Numbered from the stretch's first letter, positions 32,988-41,435 are shown. The stretch: DNA of 48,055 nucleotides from UBA6398 sp963644855 (GCA_963644855.1 CAVIQL010000019.1:1-48055); one strand, 5' to 3'. Program-made: numbers and translations. The notes: a model not told the origin generated them from the sequence alone.

Positions 32988-34307
32988 TTATTTTAGGTTG
33001 ACTTCTACAACAAAATCGGCAGCTTCGGGTTTGTTTATGAGATTTACGCTTATTCCGTTGGCTGTTTTGGTATATTTTAGGGGCACTTTGCCGTCGAAAG
33101 TGCAAACGTTTTTTACCTTAGACTTCAGAGGTACTATGATGTTGTTGCTGCTTGCGTTCAAAACGTGCAGATACAAGGTCTTGCCTTTTTGAGTTGTGGT
33201 TCCCCAATCTTGTTCTCCCGGTTCGCCGGCTGTAGTGTCGTAGATTGTTTCGCCATATTGGCGCATCCATTTTCCGATGCCTTTTAGGCGTTCGATTGCT
33301 TCGTCGGGAATTTTTCCGTTGGGCTGTGGTCCTACGTTGAGCAGCAGGTTTGCGTTTTTTCCTGCGGTTCGCGCTATTAGTTGAATGATTTCTCCTACGC
33401 TTTTATATTTGTTGTCTGTGCAATTGTAGCCCCACGATTCGTTCATTGTCTGACATGTTTCGAGCGGCAGGCGTCCTACGGATTGACCAGAAAGCCCAGC
33501 TTTGTTTTCTCCGGGTATATCGCGCTCAAAGTTCTGTATGTCTTCGCCGTCGAATGGGGTGGTGTGGTGATTGTTTGCCACAAGACACGACGGTTGGGTG
33601 TTGTGAATCAAAGAATATAGCTCGTCGAGATGCCAATCAAAGGTTACTGAATCTTTTTCATGGTCCCACCAGCCGTCAAACCAAATTGCGCCGATTTTTC
33701 CATAGTTTGTCAGCAATTCTTTGAGCTGCCCTTTCATGAATTTCACGTATGTGTTCATGTCGTTGAGCCCTTTCACTCTTCCAGTGCCTTTTCCCGTTTG
33801 TCCTATGGGGTAGTCTTGGCGTGTCCAATCGAGTAATGAATAATATAGATTTAGCGTAATGTCTTGTGCATGACATTCGTCTGCCAATTTTTTAAGCACA
33901 TCTTCGCCATAGGGCGTTGCGTCGACGATGTTGTAGGGCGATTGCGCTGTTTTGAACATGGAAAAACTGTCGTGGTGTCGTGAAGTGAAGCATATATATT
34001 TGGCTCCAGAATCTTTTATCGCGTCAACCCATTCCTTGGCGTCGAACCCCTGCGGATAGAATGCGCTTGCGGCCTTGGCATATTCGTTGAAATTTACGTT
34101 TGCATTGTTCATAAACCATTCGCCTTGCCCGAACATTGAATAGACGCCCCAATGAATGAAGATGCCAAAGCGCATGTTTTGAAATTCCTCGCGGGCTTTG
34201 AGGTTTTCAATCCTTGGAACGTATTGCGCAACTGATATATTGGCGCTTATTGCTATAAGGAGTGCGGCTACAATATATTTGTAAAAGTTCTTGCTCTTTA
34301 TGGTCAT
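32988..34307 (-). CDS. Secreted GH29 alpha-L-fucosidase
   Basis: It removes alpha-linked fucose from glycans. The 439 residues begin with a signal peptide (about residues 10-28, ending ISVA then Gln). The GH29 blocks MRFGIFIHWGVYSMFGQGEWF, FTSRHHDSFSMF and IGAIWFDGWWDH follow, the last with the nucleophile Asp211. NLLLNVGPQPNGKIP is also typical. After the barrel there is only a short beta domain and no carbohydrate-binding module. Exported to the periplasm or surface, it suggests use of host mucin or milk fucosylated glycans. No SusC/D pair is nearby. It has a -7 box at 34333 and appears to lead aguA and aguB. Confidence 0.94.
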   Translation of the reverse strand: MTIKSKNFYKYIVAALLIAISANISVAQYVPRIENLKAREEFQNMRFGIFIHWGVYSMFGQGEWFMNNANVNFNEYAKAASAFYPQGFDAKEWVDAIKDSGAKYICFTSRHHDSFSMFKTAQSPYNIVDATPYGEDVLKKLADECHAQDITLNLYYSLLDWTRQDYPIGQTGKGTGRVKGLNDMNTYVKFMKGQLKELLTNYGKIGAIWFDGWWDHEKDSVTFDWHLDELYSLIHNTQPSCLVANNHHTTPFDGEDIQNFERDIPGENKAGLSGQSVGRLPLETCQTMNESWGYNCTDNKYKSVGEIIQLIARTAGKNANLLLNVGPQPNGKIPDEAIERLKGIGKWMRQYGETIYDTTAGEPGEQDWGTTTQKGKTLYLHVLNASSNNIIVPLKSKVKNVCTFDGKVPLKYTKTANGISVNLINKPEAADFVVEVNLK

Positions 34308-34332
34308 GATGTTATTGCTATAAACTATATTG

Positions 34333-34340
34333 CAAACTTA
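34333..34340 (-). promoter_or_regulatory. -7 box of the fucosidase-agu operon
   Basis: It reads TAAGTTTG on the minus strand, 25 nt before the ATG at 34307. The same octamer in a similar setting is found at 37775-37782. Confidence 0.65.
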
Positions 34341-34372
34341 CAAAAAATACATGGTATAGGGATAAGACACTA

Positions 34373-34420
34373 ATTTTTTGCCTGGAAAAACAAGCGGCAA
34401 AAGTAGTGGAAAAAACTATT
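34373..34420. repeat. Conserved left flank of repeat copy 8
   Basis: The segment running TTTTTTGCCTGGAAAAA, then GCGGCAAAAGTAGTGGAAA, aligns with 37815-37860 at most positions and partly with 25211-25235. It suggests that the repeat copies carry more conserved sequence than the 21-bp units alone. Confidence 0.65.
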
Positions 34421-34497
34421 CGGCATATCGTGAAAATAATGTCGGATATTTTTTAAACGATATCGGATATTATTTAAAAAATGTCTGACATTATTTT
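34421..34497. repeat. Modular 21-bp repeat, copy 8
   Basis: Exact units lie at 34450-34470 and 34471-34491 after an initial longer one. The words are CGGCATA, TGTCGGATAT, TATCGGATAT and TGTCTGACAT; the connectors are TCGTGAAAATAA, TTTTTAAACGA and TATTTAAAAAA. It lies upstream of the fucosidase promoter and downstream of the 710-residue lipoprotein-like gene. Confidence 0.9.
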
Positions 34498-34574
34498 TAG
34501 CATATTTCTTATAGTGTTTTGGGGAAGTATTTTGGGATTCCCCAAGACTGCCTATAAGAATGAAAATCTGAGCC

Positions 34575-36707
34575 TTAATTCAGAAAACCAGGCGAAATAT
34601 ACGACTTAGGCTTGTAGTCCACCAAATTGTCGCAATGGCGGCGAATATTTTCTGCCGTTTTGGTCTTTGGATATTTGGTTGCCGCCGTTTTCCACAAGCA
34701 CCAATCTTGATATGCTTTGGCAGCGCGTTCTTTATCAGTGAACATCGTGAATGCTTTGGCTTTTATCCTTTTTGCTTTTGCAGACAGAGTGTTTACGCAA
34801 TGCCTTTTATATTGGCTGTGGAATGGATAGAAATCCCAGGAGCCCCAATAGAATGATGTCAAAGACCAACATTGACCTATCGAATTTTGCATGCCGCGAG
34901 CGTATGATAGCATCTTTTCCGCTTTTGTGTTGGGGTCGGAAGTTCCATTAATCTCCTTTTCCAGTCTACTCATGTTTTGAGCAAAATGAAGTTTGTATAG
35001 CAAATCTTTGTTCGGCTTTTTCACGGCTTTCCCAACAGTTGGTTTCCCGATTTCAAAAGGATTTCTGTCGAAATAGTTGCTTACCGAGCGGCTACGATAG
35101 AATTGTGCGGAAACTTTCTTAAGATATTCTACGGCTTCCGCGTATTTCCCTACAGACATTAATTGGGTTCCGATGATATCATATAGGAATTGAGGGTCGG
35201 TATAACTTCTGCTGTTCAAAAAATTGTCCAAAGGCTTCTCGGGTTTTGATATCTTGTACGCCAATTTCTTCACAGATTCCACTCCCAAAGAGTCGAGGTT
35301 TATGAAATAGTCGTTGGCGTAGTCATAAGTATTGAGAGAGGAGTTGTGATAGTCGTTCCAACTAACCATTTTGTTTGATGTTGACGAATTCTTAGCGCCA
35401 TTTAGGAACATCTTATGGTATTTCCCATCTTTTTTGAGCACCGCATTATTGCATTTGGTGAAAATAAGATTGTCAGCCATGTTTATAAATTGCAGGGCAC
35501 GGGTTTGATAGTTTGACTTGATGCACAACGGCGCAACATTTCCTATCACAATTTTTCGCAGCATGTCGCTCCAATAAAAAATACTCAAGCCGCAAATGTG
35601 GTTGTCCACACCGTGTTGCTGTATTTTCTCTTTGATTTTGGGTGTGATGCCGTCGGAGATTTTTTTGTCCAGCCACAACAATTCTCCATACAGGTAGTCT
35701 TCGAAATTTGAGTTGTAAGATTTTTGATACTTGGTGTTCAAGAAAAGTTCAAGAACGTGTATAGACGCTTTTAAATCGGTATCGGCGGCAAAAGATTTGG
35801 CAGCGCGAATGCAGGATAAGGCTTCTTTTTGTTTTCCTATTTTATCGGCAAGAAAAGCTTTGGTATAAAACCATCTTGCTTTGTCTTTGAATTGATTTTT
35901 GCTGATTATAGTAGAAACGTTTCGGTATAGTTGTTGATAATCCGGGACTTCTTCAAGGCTTTCCATGTGTTCATAAGAATGAATCTTGCTTTGATATTCG
36001 CAGAGTGCTTTAGCTTCTTCGTTATCTGCTTTCAAATTCAATTTTTCCGCTTTGTCGCTTTGTCCCAAGTGCAGATAAGCCCCTTTGATATAGTTCAAGG
36101 CAAAGTCTTTTATTATATCATTGTGGAAATATCGGCTTGAGTTTTTCCATAAGTCTACGCACGCGCCATATTGTTGGGCGGCAAACAAAGCACGTATGGC
36201 TTGCAATGAATATCGGTCCTTTAAGCGCTTTCCTTTGTAGGCTTGCGCTTGTTTTGCAACCTTTTTTAATTGCACAGTCTCGGAGTCGCCGTCAACAAAG
36301 TAGTACCAAAGTGTGTTTTGAGCGGAGCGAATTTGTTCGCATTGCTTTGCAAGAAGCAGAAAGTCTACTATTTCTTTGTCTTTGTGCTCAATAATCCATT
36401 TGGCAAAAGCATTGCGAGTTTCTTTTTCGCTAAAAATATTTTCTATCTGCTCTAAATTCCAATCGTAAACAACTTGTTCGATATCTTTCAAAGGTAGTGC
36501 TGGCGATGTTGCCTTTGCCCATTTTTGGCAGTTCGCTTGTCGTTCCTGAGCCTTGGAGAGTTGTTTGAAAGAGCCGTCCATGTTGTCCCCAAACAGTCTG
36601 AACAAAAAATATTGGCTTGCCGAATATTCACGGTCATAAGGACCGCAGGCAAACAATGCCGGGAACGAAAAAATTGCAAATAGACTGATTATGATAAGAC
36701 GCTTCAT
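34575..36707 (-). CDS. Large exported helical-repeat protein of unknown function
   Basis: Function is not recognised. The 710 residues begin with a signal sequence (MKRLIIISLFAIFSFPALFA) followed directly by Cys-Gly, a plausible lipoprotein site, then PYDREYSASQYFLFRLF. The rest is mostly alpha-helical with TPR-like pairs (for example LNYIKGAYLHLGQSDKAEKL and YAEAVEYLKKVSAQFYRS), many Lys, Tyr and Phe, and conserved-looking Cys near CEQ and CEYQ. It probably forms a solenoid at the outer membrane or periplasm. It starts 1 nt after the stop of the 337-residue lipoprotein gene, so the two are one translational unit and probably act together. Confidence 0.78.
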   Translation of the reverse strand: MKRLIIISLFAIFSFPALFACGPYDREYSASQYFLFRLFGDNMDGSFKQLSKAQERQANCQKWAKATSPALPLKDIEQVVYDWNLEQIENIFSEKETRNAFAKWIIEHKDKEIVDFLLLAKQCEQIRSAQNTLWYYFVDGDSETVQLKKVAKQAQAYKGKRLKDRYSLQAIRALFAAQQYGACVDLWKNSSRYFHNDIIKDFALNYIKGAYLHLGQSDKAEKLNLKADNEEAKALCEYQSKIHSYEHMESLEEVPDYQQLYRNVSTIISKNQFKDKARWFYTKAFLADKIGKQKEALSCIRAAKSFAADTDLKASIHVLELFLNTKYQKSYNSNFEDYLYGELLWLDKKISDGITPKIKEKIQQHGVDNHICGLSIFYWSDMLRKIVIGNVAPLCIKSNYQTRALQFINMADNLIFTKCNNAVLKKDGKYHKMFLNGAKNSSTSNKMVSWNDYHNSSLNTYDYANDYFINLDSLGVESVKKLAYKISKPEKPLDNFLNSRSYTDPQFLYDIIGTQLMSVGKYAEAVEYLKKVSAQFYRSRSVSNYFDRNPFEIGKPTVGKAVKKPNKDLLYKLHFAQNMSRLEKEINGTSDPNTKAEKMLSYARGMQNSIGQCWSLTSFYWGSWDFYPFHSQYKRHCVNTLSAKAKRIKAKAFTMFTDKERAAKAYQDWCLWKTAATKYPKTKTAENIRRHCDNLVDYKPKSYISPGFLN

Positions 36708-36708
36708 G

Positions 36709-37722
36709 TTACTTCAATATTTGTTCAATTTCATCTTTGCTGTATCTTGACAGTTCTTTTTCATCAAGATGATAAATTATATTGTTGGTGATTGGAGAAA
36801 TTCGCGATGCAGCCAAATTCTTTACTTTGATGATTTCTTTAAACGTAGGTATTTCACGGCGAATTATAGTTCCGGCGTTAAGATAGTTCCCCTCTATACA
36901 AGAATCCTTTTTCATCTTAAAGAGATTTTCTTTTTGGGGCTCGTATAAAAGTGAGTCGCTAAAATCTGTCTGATGCAAAATAGTTCGGAATTCATTGTTG
37001 TTAAGCACGATGCTCCAACTGTAAGTAGGATACGCAAGCGACAGAGGAATAGGATAATCTATGTTCTTGGTAAGATAGGGAGCTACATCTTTATAATCCA
37101 ATATGGAGTTATAAATTTCGGGGTCGTATATCGAACCAGTATTATAAAGCATAAGCACACCGCAGTCTACAGGTGGAGCAGTTTGTTTGAGTTGATGCAA
37201 ACGCACCGTGGAACTTAATATAATATCGTCCTTTTGTAAAAGTTGGTGTAGACTATCACACAAATTGAAGAACTGCTCTTGGGTATCGTTCGACCAGTCG
37301 CTGTCGAGTTGTAGTTCCTTGAAATTCGAAAAGCCATGCTTGTCGGCCATAGCCTTTATACGTTTGTATAAAACATCTTGGAAATAAGGATCAAGAGATA
37401 TGGCTTTCTGCGTAATATAAACCACGGGAACTATTTCAATGTCTTTTGGCAGATTGTCAATAAACTTGATAGTGGCAATAGGAACAGATTTCTGTTCTCC
37501 GTCATAGTCTGCTTTATAGTCAACATCAAATAGTCGAACGTATAGCTTGGTAATCTGGTGTTCTTTCAAGAAATTTTGTTCCCATGACGATAGCTTAAAA
37601 GTGGTTTTCCAATAGTAAGCCCCTTTTTTATGTTCTTGCAACAAACTTTTGCGTTGCTTGTTCCCGCCACAGGAAACAAAAATAAGAACAATGGCAAACA
37701 GTAAATACAAATACCTTTTCAT
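36709..37722 (-). CDS. Lipoprotein of unknown function, possible TIM-barrel fold
   Basis: The 337 residues start with a good lipoprotein signal (MKRYLYLLFAIVLIFVSC, then GGNK). The body has alternating beta/alpha segments: TKLYVRLFDVDY, IEIVPVVYITQKA, FKELQLDSDWSND, DIILSSTVRLHQL, CGVLMLYNTGSIYDP. The acidic LQLDSDWS at the expected barrel position recalls glycosidase-like barrels such as DUF3142, but I cannot confirm that. The polarity and the 1-nt gap to the 710-residue gene indicate a two-gene operon, driven by the -7 box at 37775. Confidence 0.8.
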   Translation of the reverse strand: MKRYLYLLFAIVLIFVSCGGNKQRKSLLQEHKKGAYYWKTTFKLSSWEQNFLKEHQITKLYVRLFDVDYKADYDGEQKSVPIATIKFIDNLPKDIEIVPVVYITQKAISLDPYFQDVLYKRIKAMADKHGFSNFKELQLDSDWSNDTQEQFFNLCDSLHQLLQKDDIILSSTVRLHQLKQTAPPVDCGVLMLYNTGSIYDPEIYNSILDYKDVAPYLTKNIDYPIPLSLAYPTYSWSIVLNNNEFRTILHQTDFSDSLLYEPQKENLFKMKKDSCIEGNYLNAGTIIRREIPTFKEIIKVKNLAASRISPITNNIIYHLDEKELSRYSKDEIEQILK

Positions 37723-37774
37723 CTTTTTAGTTTATGTTCTTTATGGCTGTGATATATAGTTGTAAACAATGCTG

Positions 37775-37782
37775 CAAACTTA
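37775..37782 (-). promoter_or_regulatory. -7 box of the two-gene lipoprotein operon
   Basis: It reads TAAGTTTG on the minus strand, 52 nt before the ATG at 37722, in the same context (TGCAAACTTAC on the plus strand) as the fucosidase promoter. Confidence 0.62.
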
Positions 37783-37814
37783 CGAAAAAGCAAACGAAAT
37801 AATGATATTAGGCG

Positions 37815-37860
37815 AAATTTTTGCCTTGGAAAAATAAATGGCAAAAGCAGTAGAAAAATT
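37815..37860. repeat. Conserved left flank of repeat copy 9
   Basis: ATTTTTGCCTTGGAAAAA, then ATGGCAAAAGCAGTAGAAAA, is closely similar to 34373-34420, with the same spacing to the repeat units. Confidence 0.65.
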
Positions 37861-37861
37861 T

Positions 37862-37935
37862 CAAGGCATCTCGCAAAAACTCCAAGGCATCTAATTTAAA
37901 TTCCAAGGCTTGGAATTTAAATTAGGTCGGATCGC
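37862..37935. repeat. Modular repeat, copy 9 (CAAGGCATC type)
   Basis: The words are CAAGGCATC, CCAAGGCATC, CCAAGGCTTGG and GGTCGGATCGCG; the connectors are TCGCAAAAACT, TAATTTAAATT and AATTTAAATTA. This copy shows that the word can be replaced while the frame of connector and period stays. CCAAGGCTTGG is itself near-palindromic. Confidence 0.85.
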
Positions 37936-37999
37936 GTTTTGAGCAGGTTTCCTGTTGTTTTTTACATGTTGTGAAAAGCGTGTGCAAAAACAAAAAACG

Positions 38000-38042
38000 T
38001 TAGGCTGCAAGCCCCATTTTGTTTTCGGGACTTACAGCCTAA
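38000..38042 (-). terminator. Terminator of ppdK
   Basis: A 16-bp stem (38000-38015 with 38027-38042) is fully paired on the minus strand through two G-U wobbles, which would be A-C mismatches on the plus strand. It is followed by CGTTTTTTG. This asymmetry shows that it is built for minus-strand transcripts. Confidence 0.92.
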
Positions 38043-38069
38043 TATGTTTTTTACGTGAAAGATTTCGGA

Positions 38070-40790
38070 TTATTCTTCTACAGCAGCCTGGGCCGCAGCA
38101 AGGCGTGCGATGGGCACGCGGAACGGTGAGCAGGAAACGTAGTTTAATCCTACTTTGTGGCAGAACTTAACCGAAGAAGGTTCGCCGCCGTGTTCGCCGC
38201 AAATGCCGCATTTCAAATCAGCACGCACTGCGCGACCTCTCTTAACTGCAATCTCGATAAGTTGTCCTACGCCGTTTTGATCAAGCACTTGGAAAGGATC
38301 AACCTTAAGTATCTTCTTCTCAAGATATACGGGCAAGAACGAAGCAATATCGTCGCGAGAGTAACCGAATGTCATTTGGGTCAAGTCGTTTGTGCCGAAA
38401 GAGAAATACTCTGCGCGCGAAGCTATCTTGTCAGCAGTCAAGGCTGCACGAGGTATCTCGATCATCGTACCAACTTTGAACGGAACTTCAATTTCTTCTT
38501 CTTTGAAGAGTTCGGCAGCCGTGTCGCGGATAATTTTCTCCTGTGCCTCGAATTCATAAAGGATACCGATGAGCGGAACCATGATTTCGGGGTGGGGATC
38601 ATAGCCTTCGCGCTTTAATTCTATGGCAGCGCCAAGAATTGCACGCGTTTGCATTTGTGTGATTTCGGGATATGTATTACCCAAACGGCAACCGCGATGG
38701 CCGAGCATTGGATTGTGTTCAGAAAGACTCTCTATGCGCTGACGGATATACTCTACGGTTACGCCCATGTCTTTTGCCATTTCTTCCTGACCTTTTTCGT
38801 CGTGTGGAACAAACTCGTGAAGAGGAGGATCTAGCAAGCGAATATTTACAGGATAGCCGTCCATTGCTTTGAAGATACCTTTGAAATCTTCTTTTTGGTA
38901 AGGCAACAATTTACAAAGGGCTTTCTCACGTCCTTCCTTGCTGTCTGAAAGAATCATCTCGCGCATTGCCACAATTTTCTGGTCATCAAAGAACATGTGC
39001 TCAGTACGGCAAAGACCAATACCCACTGCGCCGAATTTGCGAGCAACAGATGCGTCATGAGGAGTGTCGGCATTCGTTCTTACAACCAAACGAGTGTATT
39101 TGTCGCAAAGTTGCATGAGTTCTGCAAACGAGCCTGAGAATTCTGCAGCCTGCGTAGTGATTTCTCCCTGGTATACATCGCCAGTAGAACCATTAATGGA
39201 AATATAATCACCTTCGCGAAGAACTGTTCCGTCAATTGTTACGGTGCGTTTCTTGTAGTCAATAATTAAAGCGCCTGCACCCGATACGCAGCATTTTCCC
39301 ATTCCGCGAGCCACAACGGCAGCGTGTGATGTCATACCGCCACGTGCGGTGAGAATTCCCTCAGCTTCTGCCATTCCTGCGAGGTCTTCGGGCGAAGTTT
39401 CGATACGTACCATCACTACTTTATGACCATCTTTATGCCATTTTGCGGCATCGTCGGCAAAGAATACTATCTGGCCTGTTGCAGCTCCCGGAGATGCGGG
39501 AAGACCGCGGGTTAGTGATTTAACGTTAGCAAGTGCTTTTTTGTCGAAAATGGGGTGGAGCAATTCGTCGAGTTTATTTGGTTCGCAACGTTCGAGTGCG
39601 GTTTTTTCGTCAATCTTTCCTTCGTGAAGGAGGTCCATTGCGATTTTTACCATAGCAGTTCCCGTGCGTTTTCCGTTGCGTGTTTGCAAGAACCAAAGTT
39701 TACCTTCTTGAACGGTGAACTCCATATCTTGCATATCGCGGTAGTGATCTTCGAGTTTGTTCTGGATTGCGTCGAGTTGCTTGTAGATTTCGGGCATTGC
39801 TTCCTCCATTGAGGGATATTTTGCAAGGCGTTCTTCTTCGCTTACTCCTTGCATCTCTGCCCATTTTTGCGAACCGGCTTTGGTAATCTGCTGTGGAGTG
39901 CGAATACCAGCCACAACGTCTTCGCCTTGTGCGTTTACGAGCCATTCACCGCTGAAAACGTTTTCGCCTGTTGCGGCATCGCGACTAAAGCATACGCCTG
40001 TGGCTGAACTGTCGCCCATATTGCCAAATACCATTGCCATTACCGAAACGGCAGTTCCCCATTCGGCGGGTATTCCTTCCATCTTGCGATAGAGAATGGC
40101 GCGTTCGTTCATCCAACTGTCAAACACAGCACATATTGCGCCCCATAGTTGCTCCATAGGATCGGTTGGGAAGTCTACGCCTGTGCGTTCTTTGATGGCT
40201 TTTTTGAATTCTGCGACGAGTTGTTTCAGTTCTTCGGTTGTAAGTTCATTGTCAAGATGAATGCCACGTTGGGACTTGATTTTCTCAATAATGGCTTCGA
40301 ATGGATCGATGTCTTCTTTGCTTTTAGGTTTCATGCCCAAAACTACGTCGCCATACATTTGTACGAAACGACGATAGGCATCGTAGGCAAAGCGGGGATT
40401 GTTGGTTTTCTTTGCAAGTCCTTCGGCCACTTCGTCATTCAAGCCAAGGTTGAGAATTGTGTCCATCATGCCGGGCATAGATGCTCTTGCGCCCGAACGT
40501 ACCGAGACGAGCAGAGGATTGACGGGGTCGCCAAACTTGCTGTTCATCAAATTTTCTATATGTTTTACGGAATTCTCCACATCTTCTTTGAGCTGATTTA
40601 CAACTGCTTCTTTGCCGATGCGATAGTATTCGTTACACATGTCGGTGGTAATGGTGAATCCTGGAGGAACTGGTATTCCCAAAAGATTCATCTCGGCAAC
40701 GTTTGCGCCTTTTCCGCCAAGCAAATTGCGCATGCTGGCATTTCCTTCGGCACTGCCGTTACCAAACAAATAAACTCTTTTATTTTCCAT
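38070..40790 (-). CDS. ppdK: Pyruvate, phosphate dikinase
   Basis: PPDK interconverts pyruvate + ATP + Pi and phosphoenolpyruvate + AMP + PPi, giving PPi-linked glycolysis or gluconeogenesis. The 906 residues show the N-terminal ATP-grasp domain (GGKGANVAEMNLLGIPVPPGFTI), the swivelling phosphohistidine domain (GGMTSHAAVVARGMGKCCVSG, with the catalytic His), and the C-terminal TIM barrel (GTNDLTQMTFGYSRDD, then CGICGEHGGEP with the catalytic Cys). Length is standard. It is monocistronic, with a strong terminator and an apparent long leader. Confidence 0.98.
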   Translation of the reverse strand: MENKRVYLFGNGSAEGNASMRNLLGGKGANVAEMNLLGIPVPPGFTITTDMCNEYYRIGKEAVVNQLKEDVENSVKHIENLMNSKFGDPVNPLLVSVRSGARASMPGMMDTILNLGLNDEVAEGLAKKTNNPRFAYDAYRRFVQMYGDVVLGMKPKSKEDIDPFEAIIEKIKSQRGIHLDNELTTEELKQLVAEFKKAIKERTGVDFPTDPMEQLWGAICAVFDSWMNERAILYRKMEGIPAEWGTAVSVMAMVFGNMGDSSATGVCFSRDAATGENVFSGEWLVNAQGEDVVAGIRTPQQITKAGSQKWAEMQGVSEEERLAKYPSMEEAMPEIYKQLDAIQNKLEDHYRDMQDMEFTVQEGKLWFLQTRNGKRTGTAMVKIAMDLLHEGKIDEKTALERCEPNKLDELLHPIFDKKALANVKSLTRGLPASPGAATGQIVFFADDAAKWHKDGHKVVMVRIETSPEDLAGMAEAEGILTARGGMTSHAAVVARGMGKCCVSGAGALIIDYKKRTVTIDGTVLREGDYISINGSTGDVYQGEITTQAAEFSGSFAELMQLCDKYTRLVVRTNADTPHDASVARKFGAVGIGLCRTEHMFFDDQKIVAMREMILSDSKEGREKALCKLLPYQKEDFKGIFKAMDGYPVNIRLLDPPLHEFVPHDEKGQEEMAKDMGVTVEYIRQRIESLSEHNPMLGHRGCRLGNTYPEITQMQTRAILGAAIELKREGYDPHPEIMVPLIGILYEFEAQEKIIRDTAAELFKEEEIEVPFKVGTMIEIPRAALTADKIASRAEYFSFGTNDLTQMTFGYSRDDIASFLPVYLEKKILKVDPFQVLDQNGVGQLIEIAVKRGRAVRADLKCGICGEHGGEPSSVKFCHKVGLNYVSCSPFRVPIARLAAAQAAVEE

Positions 40791-40992
40791 ATATATATTA
40801 ATAATGTTTGTTCGGTTTTAATTATGTTTTAGTTTTGATACAACGTAAACTGTCCGCATATCTTTAAGTATGTGGAAACCGCGACGCATTATTTATATAA
40901 TGGTAGTTGCGGTGGCTTCTACGATGTTTCCTGGTTGTTTGTATGGTGTGCTTTGCGCGCCATATAGGGCACGTTCTGCAATCGCCTATTCG

Positions 40993-41000
40993 CAAAAGTA
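40993..41000 (-). promoter_or_regulatory. Candidate -7 box of ppdK
   Basis: It reads TACTTTTG on the minus strand. It is the only good TAnnTTTG match upstream of ppdK and predicts a leader of about 195 nt with small hairpins such as CATTATATAAATAATG. Confidence 0.5.
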
Positions 41001-41189
41001 ATATTATTTCCCGAAACGATAGGGTTTTGCCAACTAAAAATGTCGTATTGTCAATGTTTTTTTTGCTCAAACGGGTAAAGTTTGTGCTTTTTGTGCTATT
41101 ATACGCAGTATAACTTGTTGTGGTTTGTTAAAATCTTGTAACGAAAAATGGTTCTCGACATGCTGTTTTTCTGTGTTCTGATATGGCAA

Positions 41190-41252
41190 AAATAATATCG
41201 GATATTATTTAAACAAAGTCCGATATTATTTAAAAAAGGTCCCTTGTTTTTT
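41190..41252. repeat. Modular 21-bp repeat, copy 10
   Basis: Exact units lie at 41206-41226 and 41227-41247 after a partial first one. The words are TATCGGATAT, AGTCCGATAT and GGTCCCTTGT; the connectors are TATTTAAACAA and TATTTAAAAAA. ATATCGGA and TCCGATAT are perfect complements. ATATGGCAAAA precedes it, as in other copies. Confidence 0.9.
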
Positions 41253-41404
41253 TTCTAATATTTGATGTCGTTTTTTGCATGTGTCCGACGATTGTGGTTA
41301 AAAGGGTTTTGAATAGAAAAACAACCATAGCAAACATGGTGGTTATAGGGTGGGGTATGATAGAAATCGGCTGGAAAAACAACTTTTCGGAATGAAAATA
41401 TTAC

Positions 41405-41412
41405 TACATTTG
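41405..41412 (+). promoter_or_regulatory. -7 box of the thioredoxin-hydrolase gene
   Basis: TACATTTG stands 23 nt before the ATG at 41436. Confidence 0.65.
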
Positions 41413-41435
41413 CACAACAAGAATCTATAAACGAA

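Larger units (their letters stand above)
37723..38069. other. Intergenic region (347 bp)
   Basis: It holds the -7 box of the lipoprotein operon, a conserved flank block (37815-37860), repeat copy 9 and the ppdK terminator. I see no gene. Confidence 0.65.
40791..41435. other. Divergent intergenic region (645 bp)
   Basis: It contains the probable ppdK promoter and a roughly 195-nt ppdK leader (40791-40985), repeat copy 10 (41190-41252) and the -7 box of the thioredoxin-hydrolase gene. Two 68-codon frames at 40864 and 40907 overlap on opposite strands, lack a start context and look like noise. A TGTCCGACGATT fragment at about 41281 is a stray repeat word. Confidence 0.6.

Noticed and set aside
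34421..38042. Insertion sequence or transposon remnants around the repeat copies
   Set aside because: No transposase fragment, no terminal inverted repeats and no target duplication can be seen beside any copy.
40864..41113. Two overlapping 68-codon frames on opposite strands in the ppdK upstream region
   Set aside because: No start context, no domain, and they lie over the probable ppdK leader and promoter.
7732..41252. The short repeats as CRISPR arrays
   Set aside because: Units are contiguous with a 21-bp period and share the word sequences; there are no unique spacers, copies have at most four units, and no cas gene is present.
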